Shown here piece by piece: positions 5,127 to 9,771 of a stretch of DNA of 9,771 nt (position 1 is its first letter; each line of letters opens with the position of its first letter). The position numbers and the translations under genes were made by a program. The DNA is from an uncultured Clostridia bacterium. GTDB lineage: Bacteria; Bacillota; Clostridia; Lachnospirales; CAMVHY01. The DNA lies in contig CAMVHY010000031.1 in assembly GCA_947167415.1 (NCBI GenBank), positions 1-9,771 of the forward strand. Reading direction: 5' to 3'. The notes under the pieces were generated by a model. That model ran no database searches. It had not been told where the DNA came from and saw only the letters and a program-made list of their open reading frames with translations.

Positions 5127-7637
5127 ATGTCAGACGAATTTGAGCAAGATAATTTAAATTTAAACGGAGAAATTAAATGTGCTGAAATTTGCAAAATGAT
5201 GAAAGAATCGTATTTGGATTATGCAATGAGTGTCATTGTCGCGCGTGCATTACCTGATGTTCGAGATGGATTAAAACCTGTTCATCGCAGAATTTTATAT
5301 TCAATGGATGGATTAGGTTTAGAGCCTAACAAAGCACACAAAAAATCCGCGCGTGTTGTCGGAGATACAATGGGAAAATATCATCCGCATGGAGATGCAG
5401 CGATATATGATGCAATGGTAAGAATGGCACAAGATTTTTCTATGAGATATCCGTTGGTTGACGGGCACGGAAATTTTGGTTCAATTGATGGAGATGGTGC
5501 CGCTGCCGCTCGTTATACAGAGACAAGATTAACTAATATTTCGATGTCAATGCTTGATGATATCGATAAAAATACAGTCGATTTTGTGGCGAATTATGAT
5601 GGCGAGTTTGAAGAACCGACTGTTTTGCCAGCGAAGTTTCCAAATCTGTTAGCAAATGGATCGTCAGGAATTGCTGTCGGAATGGCGACCAATATTCCAC
5701 CGCATAATATTTCTGAGTTGATAGATGCGATTTTTAAAATTATAGATGCACGAAAAAATAATATTGATTTAAGTATCGATGAATTGTTGGAATTTATAAA
5801 AGGTCCTGATTTTCCAACGGGCGCAAATATTTTGGGTTTAAACGGGATAAAACAAGCTTATAAAACTGGTCGCGGAAAAATTTTAATGCGTGCAAAAGCC
5901 GAGATTCACGTAAATAAAAATAATCGTGAAAATATAACTGTCACAGAAATTCCTTATCAAGTTAATAAAGCGCGTATGATTGAAAAAATTGCGGAGTTAA
6001 TTAAGGATAAGAAAATTGATGGGATATCAGATATTCGTGACGAAAGTGATAGAAATGGAATAAAAATTGTTATTGATATAAAACGTGATGCAAATGCAAA
6101 TATAGTTTTAAATCAGTTATATAAATATTCTCAGATGCAAGAAACTTTTGGCGTAATAATGTTAGCGCTTGTTGATAACGAGCCAAAGATTTTAAATTTA
6201 AAGCAAATGTTGGATTATTATATTGATCATCAGATAAATGTTTTGACACGGCGAATAAAATTTGATTTGAATAAAGCATTAAAACGTCAGCATATTTTAG
6301 AAGGTTATTTAATTGCATTAAAAAATATAGATGATGTGTTAAATATTATTAGAAATGCAAATGATATTAATATGGCAAAAGATGTTTTAATAAAAAATTT
6401 TAATTTGTCGCAGGAACAAGTTGTTGCTATTACGGAAATGAGATTTAAAAGCTTAACTAATATGGAACAAGAAAAATTAAGTGAAGAGCATAAAGAAATT
6501 AGTGATTTAAGTGATAAGTATAAAAATATTTTGGAGGATAAAAATAAATTATATGACGTTTTAAAATCTGAATTAGAAATTATAAAAAATAAATATGCAG
6601 ATAAGCGCAGGACAAAAATTTTGCCAATGGAAAATGAAATAGATATAGAAGATTTAATTGATGATGAACAAAATGTTATAACATTAACTAAGTTTGATTA
6701 TATAAAGAGATTATCGCTCGATACTTATAAAAGTCAAAATCGTGGCGGACGTGGTGTAATTGGAATGCAAATGCGTGAAGAGGATTTAATAAAAGATATT
6801 TTTGTGACGAATACGCATAGCATGATTTTATATTTTACGAATTTGGGACGAGTTTATAAAAAAAAGGCATATGAAATTCCTGAATCGAGTCGAACAGCAA
6901 AAGGTACAGCGGCGATAAATTTATTAAATTTAAATCCAGACGAAAAAATTTCTACGATTATGCCCGTTAATGATTATTCTGAAAATGATTATTTTATAAT
7001 GATAACGAAAAAAGGATTTGTAAAAAGAGTAAGTCTCGCGCAATTTAAAAATATAAATAAAAATGGAATTAAAGCAATTGAGTTTTATGATGATGATGAA
7101 TTGATTTCGGTTTTAAAATCTGATGGGAATAAAAAAATATTTATTGCGACACGAAATGGTTTTGGAATTACGTTTGAAGAAAGTGATATAAGACCGACCG
7201 GAAGAACAGCTCATGGAGTTCACGGAATAAAATTAAATAAAGATGATTTTGTTGTTGGAGCAGGATTAATTTTTGATGATTTAAAAGCTTTATTTGTTTC
7301 TGAGAATGGATTTGGAAAATGTGTTGAAGATAAAAATTTTGTTGTGCAAAAACGCGGAGGCAAAGGAAGAATTTATTATAAAATTAAAGAAAAAAAGGGT
7401 AAGGTAATTGCTCTTGAATTCGTAAAAAATTTTGATGAGGTTATGTTAATAAATTCGGAAGGGAATATAATTAGAATAAAAATAAAAGATATCTCGACTC
7501 AGAGTAGATATGCGACAGGCGTGAAATTAATTAATTTGGATAAAAATGTTTATGTTGTTGGTACGGCAAAAATTTCTTGTGATGAAATAGAAAATATTGA
7601 GCAGGAAGAATTTGAGTGTTTAAATGAGTTGTCATAA
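5127..7637 (+). CDS. gyrA: DNA gyrase subunit A
   Basis: GyrA breaks and rejoins DNA in the A2B2 gyrase that introduces negative supercoils. The 836-aa protein is full length. The N-terminal breakage-reunion domain has [20 protein letters not shown] (35-54), the quinolone-determining stretch [13 protein letters not shown] (83-95) and AARYTE with catalytic Tyr130. A coiled-coil tower and gate region follows to about residue 500. The C-terminal pinwheel has six repeats; the first carries the GyrA box QNRGGRG (537-543), which marks it as GyrA rather than ParC, and a second box-like QKRGGKG lies at 741-747. The tail is acidic. The residue matching E. coli Ser83 is Ala91, while the Asp87 equivalent (Asp95) is kept. 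The start is set by GAGGAAG 5 bp upstream. gyrB is not adjacent, so the gene has its own promoter. Confidence 0.97.
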   Translation: MSDEFEQDNLNLNGEIKCAEICKMMKESYLDYAMSVIVARALPDVRDGLKPVHRRILYSMDGLGLEPNKAHKKSARVVGDTMGKYHPHGDAAIYDAMVRMAQDFSMRYPLVDGHGNFGSIDGDGAAAARYTETRLTNISMSMLDDIDKNTVDFVANYDGEFEEPTVLPAKFPNLLANGSSGIAVGMATNIPPHNISELIDAIFKIIDARKNNIDLSIDELLEFIKGPDFPTGANILGLNGIKQAYKTGRGKILMRAKAEIHVNKNNRENITVTEIPYQVNKARMIEKIAELIKDKKIDGISDIRDESDRNGIKIVIDIKRDANANIVLNQLYKYSQMQETFGVIMLALVDNEPKILNLKQMLDYYIDHQINVLTRRIKFDLNKALKRQHILEGYLIALKNIDDVLNIIRNANDINMAKDVLIKNFNLSQEQVVAITEMRFKSLTNMEQEKLSEEHKEISDLSDKYKNILEDKNKLYDVLKSELEIIKNKYADKRRTKILPMENEIDIEDLIDDEQNVITLTKFDYIKRLSLDTYKSQNRGGRGVIGMQMREEDLIKDIFVTNTHSMILYFTNLGRVYKKKAYEIPESSRTAKGTAAINLLNLNPDEKISTIMPVNDYSENDYFIMITKKGFVKRVSLAQFKNINKNGIKAIEFYDDDELISVLKSDGNKKIFIATRNGFGITFEESDIRPTGRTAHGVHGIKLNKDDFVVGAGLIFDDLKALFVSENGFGKCVEDKNFVVQKRGGKGRIYYKIKEKKGKVIALEFVKNFDEVMLINSEGNIIRIKIKDISTQSRYATGVKLINLDKNVYVVGTAKISCDEIENIEQEEFECLNELS

Positions 7638-7747
7638 AATTAAAATGTTTGTTTGTATGTAAAAAAATATATATGTCGGGTTTATATTTTAAAAAAATTT
7701 TAACCGTATATCTATGAGTGCATAAAAAATTGGATTATAAAATTTAT

Positions 7748-7780
7748 AAAAATGATGTTGTCGCTGACATCATTTTTTTT
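7748..7780 (+). terminator. Terminator, first cassette copy
   Basis: AAAAATGATGT (7748-7758) pairs with ACATCATTTTT (7767-7777) around an 8-nt loop, followed by a T-run to 7780. It can end gyrA transcripts 110 bp after the stop; the interval 7638-7747 holds nothing else I recognise. The same hairpin recurs at 7971-8001. Confidence 0.85.
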
Positions 7781-7797
7781 GTTTGTAAATTTTATTG

Positions 7798-7817
7798 ATT
7801 ATAATTACAATTATAAT
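7798..7817. promoter_or_regulatory. Inverted repeat upstream of promoter, copy 1
   Basis: ATTATAATT and AATTATAAT form a perfect 9-bp dyad separated by AC. It ends 25 bp before the -35 element. It is a candidate operator or activator site. Very A+T-rich DNA can produce such dyads by chance, but this one is conserved in both cassettes. Confidence 0.4.
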
Positions 7818-7842
7818 TAAATGTGTTTGTAAAAGAATATTT

Positions 7843-7871
7843 TTGCAATAATATTTTTTTTATGATATAAT
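7843..7871 (+). promoter_or_regulatory. Extended -10 promoter, copy 1
   Basis: TTGCAA (7843-7848), a 17-bp spacer ending in TGA, and TATAAT (7866-7871) make a strong vegetative promoter with an extended -10. It points at the orphan leader ORF at 7909. Confidence 0.85.
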
Positions 7872-7908
7872 TCGGTTATAGCTTTTTAAGTGCGAGGTGA
7901 CTTTTAAA

Positions 7909-8019
7909 ATGGATATGAATATGGCAGATAAAAAGGAGTTTCATATTAATGCGGCGATATCAAGTAAATCAAATGATGTTGTCGTCGACATCATTTTTTT
8001 TGTTTGTAAATTTTATTGA
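7909..8019 (+). pseudogene. Orphan leader ORF, 36 codons, without gene body
   Basis: This ORF has ATG at 7909, a good ribosome site (AGGTGA at 7895-7900) and a strong promoter. It encodes MDMNMADKKEF, then INAAISSKS, closely matching the N-terminus of the large protein at 8125. After the leader, at 7971, it runs straight into the second cassette's terminator, reading NDVVVDIIFFVCKFY to TGA at 8017-8019. The simplest reading is a paralogue of the 8125 gene whose body was deleted between leader and terminator, or a partial upstream duplication of that gene's 5' end. Because the frame spans the whole terminator hairpin (7971-7996), translation could interfere with termination; see findings. It could make a short peptide, but nothing shows that it is functional. 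Confidence 0.6.
7971..8001 (+). terminator. Terminator, second cassette copy
   Basis: AAATGATGT (7971-7979) pairs with ACATCATTT (7988-7996) around loop TGTCGTCG, followed by a T-run to 8001. It lies inside the orphan leader ORF and between the two promoters, so it isolates the downstream gene from promoter copy 1. Confidence 0.8.
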
Positions 8020-8038
8020 TTATAATTACAATTATAAT
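8019..8038. promoter_or_regulatory. Inverted repeat upstream of promoter, copy 2
   Basis: This has the same ATTATAATT-AC-AATTATAAT dyad as at 7798-7817 and the same 25-bp distance to the -35 element. Confidence 0.4.
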
Positions 8039-8063
8039 TAAATGTGTTTGTAAAAGAATATTT

Positions 8064-8092
8064 TTGCAATAATATTTTTTTTATGATATAAT
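8064..8092 (+). promoter_or_regulatory. Extended -10 promoter, copy 2
   Basis: TTGCAA (8064-8069), 17 bp ending in TGA, and TATAAT (8087-8092) repeat promoter copy 1 exactly. Transcription would begin about 25 bp before the 8125 start. Its ribosome site, AAGGAGGGG at 8109-8117, is stronger than the one in copy 1. Confidence 0.85.
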
Positions 8093-8124
8093 TTAGTTAT
8101 CATTTATTAAGGAGGGGTTTTAAA

Positions 8125-9771
8125 ATGAGTATGGATATGGTTGGTGAAAAGGATTTTTATATTAATGCGGCGATATCAAGTAAATCAAAAGAATATCCGG
8201 GAATTATGCCTGTTTTAGCATACGCTGATGTAGCATGCTTTGGAGATGCAACCGTGCACAAGAGTAATACCTGTAAAGCTACAGACATAGCTGGCGGAAG
8301 AGATGGGTCCAGGAGTTCAAGAGAAGAATATATCGCTTGGTTAAAACATATGAGAAGACTAGGAAACCAAATAGCAAGAAAGGAAATTAATAGGGAAGCA
8401 GCGAATCTACTAGGTTGTTTTTTGGATGACGTAGAGCGTTTTATAAATAATTTCCCCGGCGATTTTCTCAAATTTATTTATCCATCAACAGGATCTGAAG
8501 ACTCAGGAAATATACTTAGTGACCTAGAGAAAAATTTGATTGGCAAAATGAAAGTATGGGCTTTACCTTCGAGCGGACCAGATGACCACGATCTCGTTGG
8601 TTTAATAAACGATGATCAAGGAATAAATATTGCGAAAGTATATGGTGCGGAACAATTAGGTTACTATAACGGATCGAACTTGGTTTCTTGGATGCCGACT
8701 GGTTTGTTATTTGGAGAATTATCGAAAAAATTAAACTCATTATTAGGTTATAATTCGGGTGATTTATGGCATGGTGAAAGTTTTTTTGCTTATATTGTTC
8801 AGACATTTATGAATGTTATTTTTATAAATAACCAGTTTTTACCAGAGGCTGATAGGTTAAAAATCATTGATAATTATAAAGAATTACTTGAATGTATCGC
8901 AAATAGCAATAGTATATTTTTTAAAAATTATAAAGAGACTATGGATGAATTGAAAGAAAATAATAAAAAAGAATTTGAGAATGAGTCTGATCGTCCGGTT
9001 AAATTTATTCAGTTTTTGGCTAAAAAAATCTGTTTGGGTACTTCGTTGGAAAAATTGGATTTAAATAATAAAAAAAACGAAGCAAAATATATTGATTTAA
9101 TTTGTGGTATATCTACTTTTCTAACCGGAGCGCAACATCCTAATCAAGTTTTGATAGAACAATGGATGGAACAATGCATATTTGACGAAAATAAAGAAAG
9201 TAAATGTGTTATAGGCGATGCTTTGAAAGCTTTGATTGGAAACAATAATGTTTTATACCTTCCGTTTCACATAAGATTACAACAACACATCAAATTAAAT
9301 AGTGCTAAATCTAAGAAAAACAAAAAAAATCAGAACGACAATAAAGACAATGAAAACAAAGACAATGAAAACAATGAAAATGATGAAAAAGGGTATGATA
9401 CACAAATTAAAAATAAAAATATGCTAAACTTTATGCTTAATTTAGCGGGAAAGTTCAGATATAAAAAAACAAAGTTTGATTTAAGCAATACAGAAACGAA
9501 ATCGGAATATCATTTTGGTTGTCAAGTTACGAGTGATAAGAAACAATGTAGAGTTCCTACTGAATATGATACAGATATCAGTGTCGAAAGTCTTACATTG
9601 TTATTAAATCAAATTACTGAATTCTATCATTTTGAAACTGAGTTAAAAAATGGTAATTGTAAATTAGATGATAAGGCTATAAAAAAAATTGTCCAATATT
9701 TATTGGATGGTCGACAGTTTCACGATGATACTTTTGAAAAAAGCGTCGCAAACACAGACGTTATGAATACA
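8125..9771 (+). CDS. Large unrecognised protein, N-terminal 549 residues, runs off the window
   Basis: The frame from ATG 8125 is open to the last base of the window, giving at least 549 residues. AAGGAGG ends 9 bp upstream, so this start is well supported. I do not recognise the family. Residues 1-21 are a leader ending INAAISSKS, shared with the orphan ORF upstream. Residues ~22-330 form a mixed region with EEYIAWLKHMRRLGNQIARK (67-86) and a WMPTGLLFGEL stretch; there is no signal peptide and no long membrane helix. Residues ~395-422 are a Lys-rich then Asn/Asp/Glu-rich linker containing two KDNEN repeats. A second globular region follows. G+C is uneven: I count 29/60 at 8281-8340 but 10/60 at 9061-9120, suggesting a mosaic or imported 5' part. 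No catalytic motif is evident. It is plausibly a cytoplasmic or effector-like member of a lineage-specific family; that is inference. Confidence 0.85.
   Translation, partial: MSMDMVGEKDFYINAAISSKSKEYPGIMPVLAYADVACFGDATVHKSNTCKATDIAGGRDGSRSSREEYIAWLKHMRRLGNQIARKEINREAANLLGCFLDDVERFINNFPGDFLKFIYPSTGSEDSGNILSDLEKNLIGKMKVWALPSSGPDDHDLVGLINDDQGINIAKVYGAEQLGYYNGSNLVSWMPTGLLFGELSKKLNSLLGYNSGDLWHGESFFAYIVQTFMNVIFINNQFLPEADRLKIIDNYKELLECIANSNSIFFKNYKETMDELKENNKKEFENESDRPVKFIQFLAKKICLGTSLEKLDLNNKKNEAKYIDLICGISTFLTGAQHPNQVLIEQWMEQCIFDENKESKCVIGDALKALIGNNNVLYLPFHIRLQQHIKLNSAKSKKNKKNQNDNKDNENKDNENNENDEKGYDTQIKNKNMLNFMLNLAGKFRYKKTKFDLSNTETKSEYHFGCQVTSDKKQCRVPTEYDTDISVESLTLLLNQITEFYHFETELKNGNCKLDDKAIKKIVQYLLDGRQFHDDTFEKSVANTDVMNT
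9343..9372 (+). repeat. 15-bp in-frame tandem repeat, two units
   Basis: AAAGACAATGAAAAC occurs twice back to back (9343-9357 and 9358-9372), followed by a partial unit, encoding KDNEN twice within the hydrophilic linker of the large protein. The unit is a multiple of three, so copy-number change would alter linker length without a frameshift. Confidence 0.9.

Larger units (their letters stand above)
7750..7970 (+). repeat. Tandem cassette repeat, copy 1 (221 bp)
   Basis: This is the first of two abutting direct repeats, the second being 7971-8186. In order it contains a terminator hairpin, an inverted repeat, an extended -10 promoter, a ribosome site, a start codon and about 20 leader codons. 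From the hairpin through the -10 (122 bp) the copies differ at only two adjacent positions in the hairpin loop. The region from the transcription start through the early codons has diverged. The last 28 bp, encoding INAAISSKS, are identical again. Confidence 0.95.
7971..8186 (+). repeat. Tandem cassette repeat, copy 2 (216 bp)
   Basis: This is the second copy of the cassette at 7750-7970. It is 5 bp shorter because of a change in the untranslated leader. Its leader codons continue into the large ORF from 8125. The junction with copy 1 is abrupt: AAATC of copy 1 is followed directly by AAATGATG of copy 2. Confidence 0.95.

Noticed and set aside
6070..6318. Minus-strand frame within gyrA
   Set aside because: Antisense to the conserved GyrA tower region; a chance open frame.
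5127..7637. ParC (topoisomerase IV subunit A) instead of GyrA
   Set aside because: The GyrA box QNRGGRG at 537-543, the full six-repeat C-terminal domain and the QRDR sequence favour GyrA.
7676..7710. Possible hairpin CGGGTT...AACCG after gyrA
   Set aside because: Only a few G-C pairs around an A+T loop with mismatches; the hairpin at 7748-7777 is a much better terminator.
7750..8186. CRISPR-like or other short-repeat array
   Set aside because: Only two long abutting copies carrying promoter and coding parts, with no spacers.
8157..8806. Two minus-strand frames (8157-8471 and 8516-8806) opposite the large ORF
   Set aside because: The plus-strand ORF has promoter, ribosome site and 549 open codons; the antisense frames have none of these.

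Overview
The window is strongly A+T-rich and its genes favour A/T-ending codons. It comes from an anaerobic, probably fermentative bacterium. Two genes fix the physiology and loosely the taxonomy: hydF, the GTPase scaffold that matures [FeFe]-hydrogenase, and a lone gyrA whose protein reads like those of clostridial Firmicutes. The low G+C, several decaying genes and worn transposase remains suggest a reduced genome under AT-biased mutation, as in host-associated or endosymbiotic Clostridia. That lifestyle is inference; the sequence does not prove it.

Layout. 1-1450 is a degraded accessory region. It holds the 3' end of a broken IS5-family transposase (1-239), two copies of a ~104-bp direct repeat (262-365 and 1133-1236), a minus-strand two-helix membrane protein gene (622-1188) whose reading frame continues past its stop to a terminator, and a plus-strand gene fragment split by a TAA (1242-1448). 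1489-2829 is hydF with its promoter and a bidirectional terminator. 2847-3146 is a second decayed minus-strand gene, convergent with hydF. 3397-4352 carries an unrecognised 262-aa membrane protein with a near-consensus promoter and a terminator.

4355-5055 is a compact unit: a YfcE-type metallophosphoesterase followed by tRNA-Leu(UAG). The first base of the tRNA is the last base of the phosphoesterase stop codon, and one terminator ends the pair. 5058-7637 is gyrA with its own promoter.

The most unusual part is 7748-8189. A block of terminator, 9-bp inverted repeat, extended -10 promoter, ribosome site, start and about 20 leader codons occurs twice in tandem. The first copy has no gene body and yields only a 36-codon ORF that reads through the second copy's terminator. 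The second copy drives a large unrecognised protein (8125 to the window end, 549 codons visible) with a G+C-richer 5' part and an Asn/Asp/Glu/Lys-rich linker. This looks like the edge of a multicopy family sharing one expression and leader cassette.

The housekeeping genes (hydF, yfcE, tRNA-Leu, gyrA) do not form a common pathway. They are separate transcription units set among lineage-specific and decaying genes.
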